64,000 nt of DNA from Streptomyces naganishii JCM 4654 (GTDB lineage Bacteria; Actinomycetota; Actinomycetes; Streptomycetales; Streptomycetaceae). Made by a program: the position numbers and the translations under genes. The DNA is taken from the NCBI RefSeq assembly GCF_014650575.1, contig NZ_BMVF01000007.1, positions 186,001 through 250,000 on the forward strand. Reading direction: 5' to 3'. Positions 41,987-51,276 of this stretch are shown here, piece by piece. How positions within the stretch are numbered: the first letter of the stretch is position 1; the number at the start of each line of letters is the position of its first letter. The notes under the pieces were generated by a model, which was given only the letters and a program-made list of their open reading frames with translations, searched no databases and was not told where the DNA came from.

Positions 41987-43756
41987 CTAACGGCCCGCGA
42001 GCGGGTTGTCGAGCGTGCCCACCAGCTGGAGGGCGGCCGAGGGGTCGGCGAGGTCCACCATCTGCCGGTTGTCGCGCAGCTGGAGCCGGTTGAGGCAGGA
42101 CAGCGCGAACTCGGGCGCGAACAGGTCGTACCGTTCGAACCTCCCGGCGAGTTCGGGCACCGACTCCTGGTACTCGCGCGCCACCTCGGCCACCGTGTCC
42201 CAGAAGCCGTCCTCGGTGAGGACCCCTTCGGAGGCGAGGTTCGCGGCCAGGAAGCGGAAGAAGCAGTCGAAGACGTCCGTGAACAGCGACAGCAGCCTGT
42301 GGTCCTCGGGGACGTCGACGCGGATGCGCGCGACCTGCGGCGGCAGCGCCGTGTCCGGGTCCAGCACCGCGATCTCCTCGGCGATGTCCTTGAACACCGC
42401 CCGCCGCACCACCCCGTCCGCGAGGACCAGGATCACGTTCTCGCCGTGCGGCATGAAGACCAGGCCGTAGGCGTAGAAGCTGTGCAGCAGCGGGGTGAGG
42501 TAGGCGCGCAGGTAGTGGCGCAGCCACTCGCGCGGGGGCAGCCCGGAGCGCTCCACGAGGGCGCCGGCGAAGGACGCGCCCGCGTGGTCCACGTGGAGCA
42601 GGGCGGCCATGGTCGCCAGGGACTCGCCCTCGCGGAGCGAGGGCACCGGGCTCTCCCGCCACAGGGCGGCCAGCATCCTGCGGTACGGCGAGTGGCGGTC
42701 GGTGGCCGCCTCGTACTCCAGGTGCCGGTAGCCCACGGCCGCGCGCTCGCGGATCACGGTCAGGCCCGTCGACTTCAGCACCGGGTCGTTCTCGACCAGC
42801 CGGGCCAGCCAGTCGTTGATGGCCGGGGTCGCCTCCATGTAGGCGGCCGAAAGACCGCGCGTGAAGCCCATGTTGAGCACGGACAGGGCCGTCTTCACGT
42901 AGTGCTTGTGCGGGTGGGAGGTGTTGAAGAAGGTCCGTACGGACTGCTGGGCCAGGTACTCGTCGCCGCCCTCGCCCAGGCAGACCAGGTGCCCGCGGGC
43001 GACCTCGGCGGCGAACGTGACGGCGAGCTTGTTCCACCACTGCCAGGGGTGGACGGGGATGAGCAGGTGGTCGGCCGGGTCGAGGCCCCGCCCGGTCAGC
43101 AGCCCGTGGAAGCGCTCCACGGTGTCCGCGCCCAGCTCGGCCCGGAGGAAGGACTCGTACTCGATGCCGGCGCCCGCGGTGAACGCGGCCCTCGAGCGGT
43201 GCGCGGCCAGCCACACCAGCCGTACGGGGCTCGCGGTCTCGGGGGCGTAGGACAGGTACTCGTGGACGCCGAAGCCGAGGCGGCCGTTGTTGGCGACGAA
43301 GCAGGGGTGGCCCTCGGTCATGCCGCTCTCGATGTCCTGGAAGGAGCCCCGCGCCAGCTCGGCGGAGGCGACCGGCGGCTTGGCGAGCTTGTAGCAGGTG
43401 CTCGCCAGGGTGGAGGAGATCTCCTCCAGGTAGACGGGCAGGATCTCGTCGCTCAGCCCGAGGGAGGACCTGAACTCGGTGAAGAAGTCCAGGGCGGCGA
43501 GCGGCAGCGCGGCGCCGTCGCGGTGGCGGGTGATCGAGCCGGGGTCGATCTGCCAGTGGTCGAGGGCGCGGCGGGCGGCGGTGAAGCGGTAGCGGGTGCG
43601 CCCGTCGTCGCCGGTCACGGTGTAGCCGTCGCCGTCCGGGCGCGGGGCGATCAGGCGCTCGTGGGCGAATTCGGCGAGCGCCTTGCGGATCAGCAGGCGT
43701 TCGGCGCGCTCCCAGTGCCCGGGCGTGAGGTGGGCCACGGCGTCGGAGAGGGTCAC
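41987..43756 (-). CDS. desD: Desferrioxamine synthetase DesD (NIS, IucA/IucC family)
   Basis: The 589-residue ATP-dependent NIS synthetase joins and cyclises N-hydroxy-N-succinylcadaverine units to desferrioxamine E/B. The signatures STLASTCYKLAK, HPCFVANNGRLGFG and IPVHPWQWWN are present, as is the C-terminal FhuF-like/ferric reductase-like region. The GTG start overlaps the desC stop (GTGA), completing a tightly coupled desABCD operon. It is the last gene before a terminator. Confidence 0.96.
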   Translation of the reverse strand: MTLSDAVAHLTPGHWERAERLLIRKALAEFAHERLIAPRPDGDGYTVTGDDGRTRYRFTAARRALDHWQIDPGSITRHRDGAALPLAALDFFTEFRSSLGLSDEILPVYLEEISSTLASTCYKLAKPPVASAELARGSFQDIESGMTEGHPCFVANNGRLGFGVHEYLSYAPETASPVRLVWLAAHRSRAAFTAGAGIEYESFLRAELGADTVERFHGLLTGRGLDPADHLLIPVHPWQWWNKLAVTFAAEVARGHLVCLGEGGDEYLAQQSVRTFFNTSHPHKHYVKTALSVLNMGFTRGLSAAYMEATPAINDWLARLVENDPVLKSTGLTVIRERAAVGYRHLEYEAATDRHSPYRRMLAALWRESPVPSLREGESLATMAALLHVDHAGASFAGALVERSGLPPREWLRHYLRAYLTPLLHSFYAYGLVFMPHGENVILVLADGVVRRAVFKDIAEEIAVLDPDTALPPQVARIRVDVPEDHRLLSLFTDVFDCFFRFLAANLASEGVLTEDGFWDTVAEVAREYQESVPELAGRFERYDLFAPEFALSCLNRLQLRDNRQMVDLADPSAALQLVGTLDNPLAGR

Positions 43757-44286
43757 GCGGCCACCGCCTTCTCGAAGCGCTCGCGGGTGCAGAAGCTGAG
43801 CAGGGCCCGCTTCTCGGGCTTGTCGATCTCCCGCTCGGCCACGAAGCCCACGGCCGCGTTGAGCGCGTGCACGGCCCTGTTGCGCACGTCGGGCTCGACC
43901 ACGATCCGGCCCACCGCCGGGTCCTGGAACAGGTGGCGCACCACGGCGGTGACGACGGCCCGGGTGAACCCGTGGACGGGCGTCTCGGTGGGCGCGACCA
44001 GGAAGTGCATGCCCACGTCGCCCGGTTCGGGCTCGTACAGGCCGACGAGCTCCCGGTGGGCGGGGTCGTACTGCTCCATCAGGAAGGCGGGCACGCCCTC
44101 GTGCAGCCCGAGGAGCGCGTGGTGGTGCTCGTCGGCCGCGATCTGCATGTAGGCGCGCTCGACGTCCTCGAGCCTTGCGTCCCCCATCATCCAGAAGGAC
44201 GCCTTGGGGTGCGTGACCCAGCCGTGCAGCAGCTGGGCGTCCTTCAGGGGGTCAAGCGGCCGGAAGGTGAAGGCGGTGCTGTTCAT
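43753..44286 (-). CDS. desC: Desferrioxamine acyltransferase DesC
   Basis: This 177-residue GNAT-like acyltransferase of the siderophore type (IucB/RhbD-like) has the motif [19 protein letters not shown]. It transfers succinyl or acetyl from CoA to N-hydroxycadaverine. ATG and upstream TGA overlap (ATGA) with desB, and its stop overlaps desD. Confidence 0.95.
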   Translation of the reverse strand: MNSTAFTFRPLDPLKDAQLLHGWVTHPKASFWMMGDARLEDVERAYMQIAADEHHHALLGLHEGVPAFLMEQYDPAHRELVGLYEPEPGDVGMHFLVAPTETPVHGFTRAVVTAVVRHLFQDPAVGRIVVEPDVRNRAVHALNAAVGFVAEREIDKPEKRALLSFCTRERFEKAVAA

Positions 44287-45575
44287 GCGGCGAACTCCTG
44301 GAAGGCGATCGTCTTCTCGACGGGGTAGTACTCGCAGCCGAGCAGTTCGCGGATGATGCAGCTGTTGCGGTACGGGCCCATGCCGAGGTCGGGGCTGGTG
44401 ACGCTGTGGGCGTGCACGCCGGCGTTCTGGAGGAACACGCCCCGGCCGGTGACGTCGACGGCGTAGTTGCGGCCGATGTCGAAGTTGCCGCGCGAGTCGT
44501 AGCGCAGCCGGTGGCGGACGGGGCGGAGGAACTCCGGTTCGGCGTAGCGGTGGCCGGTGGCGAGGACCAGGCCCTCGGAGCGCAGCTCGAAGTCCTTGCC
44601 CTGCTCCTCCTGACGGAAGGAGAGCGTGTACGTGGCGCCGTCCCAGGAGGCGCTGTTCAGCGAGGAGTTGGTGAGCAGCCGGGTGGGGACCGGGCCGGCC
44701 AGGCTCTTCTGGTACAGCAGGTCGAAGATGTCGTCGATCAGGGCGCCGTCGATGCCCTTGAACAGGCCCTTGTGCTGCTCGGTGAGGCGGTAGCGGGTCT
44801 CCTCGGGCAGCGCGTGGTAGTAGTCGACGTACTCCGGGGAGGTCATCTCCAGGGTGAGCTTGGTGTATTCGAGGGGGAAGAAGCGCGGGGAGCGGGTCAC
44901 CCAGTTCAGCTGGTAGCCGTGGACGTCGATCTCGCCGAGCAGGTCGTGGTAGATCTCGGCGGCGGACTGGCCGCTGCCCACCAGCGTGATCGACTTCTTG
45001 CGCCTCAGCTCGTCGCGGTGGTCCAGGTAGCGGGAGCTGTGCAGGAAGTCGCCGGGCAGGTCGCGGCAGGCGTCCGGGACGTGCGGTGGGGTGCCGGTGC
45101 CGAGGACCAGGCGGCGGGCGCGGTAGGTGTCCCCGGTCTGCGTGCGCACGGAGTACAGCTCTTCGCCCTCGTCGTACGTCACCTCGGTGACCGTCGTGCC
45201 GAAGCGGACGCTGCTCAGCCGGGCGGCCGCCCAGCGGCAGTAGTCGTCGTACTCGACGCGCAGCGGGTAGAAGTTCTCGCGGATGTAGAACGAGTACAGC
45301 CGCCCTTTCTCCTTCAGGTAGTTGAGGAAGGAGTACGGCGAGGTCGGGTCGGCCAGTGTGACCAGGTCCGACATGAACGGGGTCTGGAGGTGGGCGCCGT
45401 CGAGGAACATCCCCGCGTGCCACTCGAAACCGGGCTTGGACTCCAGGAAGACGCCGCCGAGCCCGGCGATCGGCTCGGTGAGGCAGGCGAGGCCGAGGTT
45501 GAAGGGGCCGAGCCCGATCCCCACGAAGTCGTACACGGTGCGGGGGGCGGCCGGGGCTTCAGGACGCGCGGTCAA
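44283..45575 (-). CDS. desB: Cadaverine N-hydroxylase DesB
   Basis: This 430-residue flavin-dependent N-monooxygenase is of the IucD/PvdA group. It has the FAD motif [14 protein letters not shown], an NADPH site [15 protein letters not shown] and the C-terminal FAD/substrate motif [13 protein letters not shown]. It hydroxylates cadaverine made by DesA. The predicted start is a TTG (45575) lying 17 bp inside the desA coding end; no better start precedes the conserved [11 protein letters not shown]. Confidence 0.95.
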   Translation of the reverse strand: MTARPEAPAAPRTVYDFVGIGLGPFNLGLACLTEPIAGLGGVFLESKPGFEWHAGMFLDGAHLQTPFMSDLVTLADPTSPYSFLNYLKEKGRLYSFYIRENFYPLRVEYDDYCRWAAARLSSVRFGTTVTEVTYDEGEELYSVRTQTGDTYRARRLVLGTGTPPHVPDACRDLPGDFLHSSRYLDHRDELRRKKSITLVGSGQSAAEIYHDLLGEIDVHGYQLNWVTRSPRFFPLEYTKLTLEMTSPEYVDYYHALPEETRYRLTEQHKGLFKGIDGALIDDIFDLLYQKSLAGPVPTRLLTNSSLNSASWDGATYTLSFRQEEQGKDFELRSEGLVLATGHRYAEPEFLRPVRHRLRYDSRGNFDIGRNYAVDVTGRGVFLQNAGVHAHSVTSPDLGMGPYRNSCIIRELLGCEYYPVEKTIAFQEFAA

Positions 45576-47001
45576 GGGACTCTCCCAGGTACTGCTCGGC
45601 GTGGCCGGCGATGAGGCCGAGGACGGCGGCCAGGTCGGCCGGCCGGGTCTCGGGGTTGAGGAGGGTGAACTTCAGGTAGTGGCGGCCGTCCGCCCTGGTG
45701 CCCGCGACCACGGCGTCGCCGGAGGCGAACAGGGCCTTGCGGGCGTGGAGGTTGGCGCGGTCGATCCCGGCCGGGTCGGTGACGGCCGCGGGGATGTACC
45801 GGAAGACCAGGGTGGACAGCGCCGGTTCGGCGACCACGTCGAAGCGCGGGTCGGCGGCGAGCATCCGCCAGCCCTCCCGGGCCAGGTCGCACACCTCGTC
45901 GAAGAGGCGGCCCACGCCCTCGGCGCCCATCACGCGCAGCGTCATCCACAGTTTCAGGGCGTCGAAGCGGCGGGTGGTCTGCAGGGACTTGTCGACCTGG
46001 TTGGGGATGCGCTCGGCCACCGCGCGGCGCGGATTGAGGTAGTCGGCGTGATAGGTGGCGTGCCGCAGGGTGGCCCCGTCCCGGACCAGCAGGGCGGAGG
46101 AACTGACCGGCTGGAAGAAGGACTTGTGGTAGTCGACGGTGACGGAGTCGGCGCGCTCGATGCCGTCGAGGAGGTGACGGCGGGTGGGGGAGACCAGCAG
46201 GCCGCAGCCGTAGGCCGCGTCGACGTGCATCCAGGCGCCGAACCGGTCGCACAGCCCGGCCACTTCGGGCAGCGGGTCGATGGAGCCGAAGTCGGTGGTG
46301 CCGGCGGTGGCCACCACGGCCATCGGGACCAGGCCCTCGCGGCGGCAGCGCTCCAGCTCGCGCGCGAGGGCGAGGGTCCGCATGCGCCGGTCCTGGTCGA
46401 CGGGGACCACGATCACCGCCTCCGGGCCAAGGCCCAGCAGCTTCGCCGACTTGCGCACGCTGAAGTGGCTCGCCTCGGAGGCCAGGATCCGCAGCCGTGC
46501 CGCGTCGTCGGTCTTGGCCTCCTCGCGGGCCAGCAGCAGCGCCTGGAGGTTGGACTGGGTGCCGCCGGAGGTGAACACCCCGTCGGCGCCGGGGCCGAGG
46601 CCGACCCGGGCGGCCGTCCAGTCGACGAGCCTGCGCTCGATCAGGGTGGCGCCGGCCGACTGGTCCCAGGTGTCCAGGGAGGAGTTGACCGCGGACAGGA
46701 CCGCCTCGCCGAGCACCGCCGGGATGGCGACCGGGCAGTTGAGGTGGGCGACATAGCGGGGGTGGTGGAAGTAGACCGCGTCCCGGAGGTAGACCTCCTC
46801 CAGTTCGTCCAGGGCCGCCGTGGTGTCGCCGAGCGGCCGGTCGAGGTCGATCCCGTCGATGCGGGGGGCGAGGTCGTCGGCCGTGACGCCGGTGAACGGA
46901 CGGTCGGTGGCGGCGAGTCTGGCGGCCACCCGCTCCACTCCTTCGGTCACCGAACGGCGGTAGTGCCCGGCGGTGAGGCCATTGAGCAGGTGTGAGCGCA
47001 T
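45559..47001 (-). CDS. desA: Lysine decarboxylase DesA (PLP group II)
   Basis: This 480-residue PLP enzyme makes cadaverine from lysine, the first step of desferrioxamine synthesis. The Schiff-base Lys293 lies in DYHKSFFQP, and Asp261 (VDAAYGCG) contacts the PLP nitrogen. [14 protein letters not shown] binds phosphate. It is the first gene of desABCD and starts 86 bp after desF. I found no good iron box in that gap, only a degenerate one, so desABCD may depend partly on the desE promoter. Confidence 0.96.
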   Translation of the reverse strand: MRSHLLNGLTAGHYRRSVTEGVERVAARLAATDRPFTGVTADDLAPRIDGIDLDRPLGDTTAALDELEEVYLRDAVYFHHPRYVAHLNCPVAIPAVLGEAVLSAVNSSLDTWDQSAGATLIERRLVDWTAARVGLGPGADGVFTSGGTQSNLQALLLAREEAKTDDAARLRILASEASHFSVRKSAKLLGLGPEAVIVVPVDQDRRMRTLALARELERCRREGLVPMAVVATAGTTDFGSIDPLPEVAGLCDRFGAWMHVDAAYGCGLLVSPTRRHLLDGIERADSVTVDYHKSFFQPVSSSALLVRDGATLRHATYHADYLNPRRAVAERIPNQVDKSLQTTRRFDALKLWMTLRVMGAEGVGRLFDEVCDLAREGWRMLAADPRFDVVAEPALSTLVFRYIPAAVTDPAGIDRANLHARKALFASGDAVVAGTRADGRHYLKFTLLNPETRPADLAAVLGLIAGHAEQYLGESLDRAS

Positions 47002-47087
47002 ACGGGGTCCTCCGAGATCGTTTTACTTGGCTCATTGCGTCGCGCCGGGGCAGGCCTGTGCCGCGACCGGCCCCGCTCCGGGGAGGG

Positions 47088-47921
47088 TCACTTCGCCGCG
47101 CGCGACTGCTCCTCCGTCATCCCGCGCCGCCAGTAGCCGACGAAGGTGACACGGCGGCGGTCGATCCCGCGCTCGCCGGTGAAGTGGCGGCGCAGCGCCC
47201 TCACCCGCCCGGACTCGCCCGCGATCCACACGTACGGCCGCTCGGCGGCGGGCAGGCGGGCGGCGGAGACGGGGTCCACGTCCGCGGCGGCGCCGTCGCC
47301 CCGTACCAGCCAGGTGATCTCCGCGTCCGCGCGCGTCGGCACGTCCTGGATGTCACCGGCGTGCGGCACCTCCAGCCAGGCGCGCACGCGGGTGCCGGCC
47401 GGCAGGGACTCGAGGACCGCGGTCGCGGCCGGTACGGCGGTGTCGTCGCCCCACATCACCACGAGGTCGGTGTCCTCGGGCGGGCGGAAGCGGACCGCCC
47501 GGTTGTCCGCGACCGCGGGGCCGATCAGCAGCACACGGTCGCCGGGGGCCGCCCGGGCGGCCCAGCGGGAGGCGGGGCCGGGCGGGGAGTGCAGGACGAA
47601 GTCGACGTCGATGCCGGTCGTGACGCCTGCGGGGTCGCGGTGCAGCGCGCGCAGGGTGTACGAGCGCATCACCGCCCGCATGTCGTCGGGGAGTTCGCGC
47701 CAGCCCTGCCACCAGCCGTCGCCGAGTCCGACGGGCACGACGGGCTCCGCCTGGCCGGGGTGCGGCAGGAAGAGGGAGAGGGACTGGTCGCGTCCCAGGG
47801 AGCGGAAGGCGTGCAGGTCGTCCCCCGCGAAGGTGACCCGGACGAAGGACGGGCCGAGCCGCCTGGTCCGTACGACCTGCGCGGAGAAGAAACGGAACGG
47901 GGCGGCCACGGCCGTCGTCAT
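47088..47921 (-). CDS. desF: Siderophore-interacting protein (ferric-siderophore reductase) DesF
   Basis: This 277-residue SIP/ViuB-family flavoprotein has an FAD-binding barrel with RSYTLRAL and DVDFVLHSPPGPASRWAA. A C-terminal NAD(P)-like domain follows (WIAGESGRVRALRRHF). It probably reduces ferrioxamine in the cytoplasm to release iron. ATG at 47921 follows GAGGAG. It lies between desE (56 bp) and desA (86 bp), all in one direction. The name desF follows my memory of the S. coelicolor cluster. Confidence 0.9.
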   Translation of the reverse strand: MTTAVAAPFRFFSAQVVRTRRLGPSFVRVTFAGDDLHAFRSLGRDQSLSLFLPHPGQAEPVVPVGLGDGWWQGWRELPDDMRAVMRSYTLRALHRDPAGVTTGIDVDFVLHSPPGPASRWAARAAPGDRVLLIGPAVADNRAVRFRPPEDTDLVVMWGDDTAVPAATAVLESLPAGTRVRAWLEVPHAGDIQDVPTRADAEITWLVRGDGAAADVDPVSAARLPAAERPYVWIAGESGRVRALRRHFTGERGIDRRRVTFVGYWRRGMTEEQSRAAK

Positions 47922-47940
47922 GAGTGCTCCTCGTCGGGAA

Positions 47941-47984
47941 ACCTTGTCCGGCGGGTCGAGAGACCTCGTCCGGCGGGTCAGGAG
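47941..47984. repeat. Two 22-bp direct repeats at the desE stop codon
   Basis: 47941-47962 and 47963-47984 agree at 19 of 22 positions (core CGTCCGGCGGGTC). The second copy includes the desE stop codon; the first lies just after the gene. Confidence 0.85.
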
Positions 47985-49021
47985 ACCTTCTTCGCGCTCT
48001 CGATGGTCTTCGCGAGTTCCTCGAGCAGCGGGGCGCACTTGTCGTAGGAGAGGATCGGCTCGGGGTCGCGGGCGATGACCTGGCCGGCCTTGACCGCGGG
48101 GAGCTTCTTCCAGGTGGCCTGGGTGATGGCGGAGGGCTGGATCGCCGAGGTGCGGTTGTCCATCATGATGATGTCCGCCGCGTACTTGTCGACGTTCTCC
48201 CAGCTCAGCGACTCGTACCAGCCGCCGCCCTTGGCCTTGGCCGCCTCCGGCGGCTCGACGAAGTTCACGCCGAGGGCCTTGAAGTACTCCAGGTCGACGG
48301 AGAGGTCGGTGCCGGAGACGTAGAAGAGGTCCTGGGCGGCGGAGCCGGCCATCACCTTGATGCCCGGCTTGGACCTGGCGGCGGCGCGCAGCCGGGCGGC
48401 CGCGTCCTCGAACCGCTTCCTGGCCCGCGCGACCTTCGCGGACGTCACGTCGCCGCCCAGCGACTTGGCGAGCGCGAGCATGCGCTGGAGCGGCCCGGTC
48501 AGCTGGCGGTCGTAGACGGAGATGCCGACGGTGGGGGCGCCCACGGCGAGGATCTTCTTCCTGGATTCCTCCGGGAGGTACCAGAGGGTGCCGGCGTCGT
48601 CGAACATCGTGGAGACGAGGACGTCGGGGGCGAGGGCGGCGTACTTCTCGATGTTGAACTGGCCCCACTCGTTGCCCAGTACGGTCACCTTGCTGACGTC
48701 CATGTCGCCGGCCTGGACGTCGGCTTTGCCGTCCTTGGTCGTGGTCGGGCCGAAGACGCCCTTGCTCCGGACGCCGTAGTCGTGCAACGCGGCGGCGACG
48801 CCGACGAAGGCGACGATGTTCGCGGGGACCTCGCCGGCTTCGGCGGTCCGGCCGCGGTCGTCCTTGAAGGACCAGGGGCCCGGCTTCCCCGCCGCCGTCC
48901 CGCTGCCCGGGCCGCCGCTTTTCGCCTCGCCGCAGGCCGCGAGCGCGGCGCCGAGGCCGAGGGCGCCGCCGGCGGCGAGGACACCGCGTCGGGAGAGGTG
49001 TGGGGCACGGGACTTGGGCAT
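47978..49021 (-). CDS. desE: Ferrioxamine-binding lipoprotein DesE
   Basis: This 347-residue periplasmic-binding-type siderophore receptor has a signal with an Arg pair (LSRRGVLAAGG) and lipobox LAAC (Cys30), suggesting Tat export and lipidation. The body shows the FepB/BtuF fold with ALAPDVLVSTMFD. It captures ferrioxamines for ABC uptake; permease and ATPase are not in the window. An iron box lies 52-70 bp upstream. It is first in the desE-desF-desABCD array. Confidence 0.95.
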   Translation of the reverse strand: MPKSRAPHLSRRGVLAAGGALGLGAALAACGEAKSGGPGSGTAAGKPGPWSFKDDRGRTAEAGEVPANIVAFVGVAAALHDYGVRSKGVFGPTTTKDGKADVQAGDMDVSKVTVLGNEWGQFNIEKYAALAPDVLVSTMFDDAGTLWYLPEESRKKILAVGAPTVGISVYDRQLTGPLQRMLALAKSLGGDVTSAKVARARKRFEDAAARLRAAARSKPGIKVMAGSAAQDLFYVSGTDLSVDLEYFKALGVNFVEPPEAAKAKGGGWYESLSWENVDKYAADIIMMDNRTSAIQPSAITQATWKKLPAVKAGQVIARDPEPILSYDKCAPLLEELAKTIESAKKVS

Positions 49022-49072
49022 GGGTGTGACCGCTTTCGAACGGGGCGCGGCGCCCGCCGGACAGGTTCGAGC

Positions 49073-49091
49073 TTAGGTTAGCCTAACCTCA
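49073..49091. promoter_or_regulatory. DmdR1 iron box upstream of desE
   Basis: TTAGGTTAGCCTAACCTCA matches the 19-bp consensus TTAGGTTAGGCTCACCTAA closely and contains the perfect palindrome AGGTTAGCCTAACCT. Iron-loaded DmdR1 would repress desE and the genes behind it when iron is plentiful. Confidence 0.93.
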
Positions 49092-49165
49092 GTAACTGTC
49101 CAGGGCGGGGCGGCGCGCCCGCGCTCGTCAGCGGCCGTGCGCCGTCCGTCCGGCGCCTGGTGCGG

Positions 49166-50326
49166 TCAGCCGGTCAGCCCCAGCTCACGGGCGATCAGCA
49201 TGCGCTGGACCTCGCTCGTGCCCTCGCCGATCTCCAGGATCTTGGAGTCCCGCCACATCCGGGCGACCGGGTACTCGTTCATGAAGCCGTAGCCGCCGTG
49301 GACCTGGGTGGCGTCGCGGGCGTTGTCGACGGCGATCGTCGAGGAGTAGAGCTTCGCCAGGGCCGCCTCCTTCTTGAACGGCTCGCCGGCCACCAGCCGG
49401 TAGGCCGCGTCGCGCCAGGCCAGACGGGACGTGTGGGCCTTCATCTCCATGTCGGCGATCTTGAACTGGATGGCCTGGTTGGCGCCGATCGGCTTGCCGA
49501 ACGCGTGCCGCTCCTTGGCGTACTTCACCGACTCGTCCACACAGCCCTGGGCGAGCCCGGTCGCCAGGGCCGCGATCGCGATCCGGCCCTCGTCCAGGAT
49601 CCGCAGGAACTGCGCGTAGCCGCGGCCCTGTTCGCCCAGCAGGTTGGCCGCCGGCACGCGGACGTCGGAGAAGGACAGCTCACGGGTGTCCGAGGCGTTC
49701 CAGCCCACCTTGGAGTAGGCCGGGGCGACCGTGAAGCCGGGGGTGCCGGAGGGCACGATGATCGCGGAGATCAGCGGCCTGCCGTCGGGCTTGCGGCCGG
49801 TCACCGCGGTGACCGTGACCAGGCCGGTGATGTCCGTGCCGGAGTTGGTGATGAAGCACTTGCTGCCGTTGATCACCCACTCGTCGGTGTCCGGGTCCAG
49901 GCGGGCCGTGGTGCGCGTGGCGCCCGCGTCCGAGCCGCCGTCCGGCTCGGTCAGGCCGAAGGCGCCCAGGATCTCGCCCGCGCACAGCCGGGGCAGCCAC
50001 TCGCGCTTCTGCTCCTCGGTGCCGAACAGGTGGATCGGCATGGCGCCCAGCGAGACGCCCGCCTCCAGCGTGATGGCGACCGAGGAGTCGACCCGGGCCA
50101 GCTCCTCCAGCGCGATGCCGAGCGCCAGGTAGTCGCCGCCCATGCCGCCGTACTCCTCCGGGAAGGGCAGCCCGAACAGGCCCATGCGGCCCATCTCCCG
50201 CACGATCTCGTACGGGAACTCGTGCCGCTCGTAGAAGTCGCCGATCTTGGGCGCCACGACGTCGTGGGCGAACTCCTCCACCGTACGGCGGAGTTCCTCC
50301 AGCTCGGGGGTGAGGCGGTGGTTCAT
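49166..50326 (-). CDS. acdH: Acyl-CoA dehydrogenase AcdH (branched-chain acyl-CoA)
   Basis: This 386-residue FAD enzyme has the FAD/substrate loops FGLTEPDGGSDAGATRTTA and CFITNSG. The catalytic Glu lies in EIGEGTSEVQ as in short/branched-chain dehydrogenases. Position next to HMG-CoA lyase and methylcrotonyl-CoA carboxylase matches S. coelicolor acdH, which acts on isobutyryl-, isovaleryl- and butyryl-CoA. The ATG shares one base with the hmgL stop (TGATG), so they are coupled. AAGGAG lies upstream. Confidence 0.93.
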   Translation of the reverse strand: MNHRLTPELEELRRTVEEFAHDVVAPKIGDFYERHEFPYEIVREMGRMGLFGLPFPEEYGGMGGDYLALGIALEELARVDSSVAITLEAGVSLGAMPIHLFGTEEQKREWLPRLCAGEILGAFGLTEPDGGSDAGATRTTARLDPDTDEWVINGSKCFITNSGTDITGLVTVTAVTGRKPDGRPLISAIIVPSGTPGFTVAPAYSKVGWNASDTRELSFSDVRVPAANLLGEQGRGYAQFLRILDEGRIAIAALATGLAQGCVDESVKYAKERHAFGKPIGANQAIQFKIADMEMKAHTSRLAWRDAAYRLVAGEPFKKEAALAKLYSSTIAVDNARDATQVHGGYGFMNEYPVARMWRDSKILEIGEGTSEVQRMLIARELGLTG

Positions 50327-51276
50327 CACTGCTCCTTGTGGGAGAGGGCGCGAAGGGTGCGGGAGGGGCTGGGGCGGCCCAGCCGGCCGGCCATCCACTC
50401 GCTCGTGGCGACGAGACGGCCGAGGTCGACACCGGTGTCGATGCCGAGGCCCTGAAGCATCCACACCAGGTCCTCGGTGGCGAGGTTGCCGGTGGCGGAC
50501 TTGGCGTAGGGGCAGCCGCCGAGGCCGCCCGCGGAGGCGTCGACGGTGGTGACGCCGTGCTGGAGGGCGGCCAGGGTGTTGGCGAGCGCCTGGCCGTAGG
50601 TGTCGTGGAAGTGCACGCCGACGACGTCGGTGGGCACACCGGCCTCGTTGAGCGCGGACAGCAGCCCCAGTACGTGGCCCGGGGTCGCCACGCCGATGGT
50701 GTCGCCGAGGCTCAGCTCGTCGCAGCCCATCTCCAGCAGCGCCTTGCACACGTGGACGACCTGGTGGAGCGGCACGGCGCCCTCCCAGGGGTCGCCGAAG
50801 CACATCGAGACATAGCCGCGCACATGCGCGCCCTCGTCCCTGGCCCGCGTCACGACCGGCTCGAAGACCGCGAGGGACTCCTCCACCGTGCGGTTGAGGT
50901 TGGCCTTGGCGAAGGACTCGGTGGCACTGGCGAACACGGCGACGCGGTGCGCGCCGAGCGCGAGCGCCCGCTCCAGGCCGCGGCTGTTGGGCACCAGGAC
51001 GGGCAGGCGCACGCCCTCCAGGTCCCGCACGCGCGGGAACAGTTCCTCGGCGTCGGCCAGTTGAGGCACCCACTTGGGGTGGACGAAGCTGGTCGCCTCG
51101 ACGGTGGTCAGGCCCGCGTCGGCGAGGCGGTGGATGAACTCCGCCTTGACCTCGGTGGGCACGGTCGACGCCTCGTTCTGCAGGCCGTCGCGCGGGCCGA
51201 CCTCGTGGATCCTGACCCGCTCGGGCAGGCCCGGGGCGGGGACGGTCATCGGCAGACCCAGGTCGGGGGTGCTCAT
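50326..51276 (-). CDS. hmgL: Hydroxymethylglutaryl-CoA lyase
   Basis: This 316-residue TIM-barrel lyase splits HMG-CoA into acetoacetate and acetyl-CoA, the last step of leucine breakdown. Signature GPRDGLQNE near residue 28 and the catalytic loop [15 protein letters not shown] are intact. The start overlaps the upstream biotin carboxylase stop (ATGA) and the end overlaps acdH. Confidence 0.94.
   Translation of the reverse strand: MSTPDLGLPMTVPAPGLPERVRIHEVGPRDGLQNEASTVPTEVKAEFIHRLADAGLTTVEATSFVHPKWVPQLADAEELFPRVRDLEGVRLPVLVPNSRGLERALALGAHRVAVFASATESFAKANLNRTVEESLAVFEPVVTRARDEGAHVRGYVSMCFGDPWEGAVPLHQVVHVCKALLEMGCDELSLGDTIGVATPGHVLGLLSALNEAGVPTDVVGVHFHDTYGQALANTLAALQHGVTTVDASAGGLGGCPYAKSATGNLATEDLVWMLQGLGIDTGVDLGRLVATSEWMAGRLGRPSPSRTLRALSHKEQ

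Noticed and set aside
47021..47037. Possible iron box upstream of desA
   Set aside because: Only about half of the positions match the DmdR consensus and it has no palindrome.
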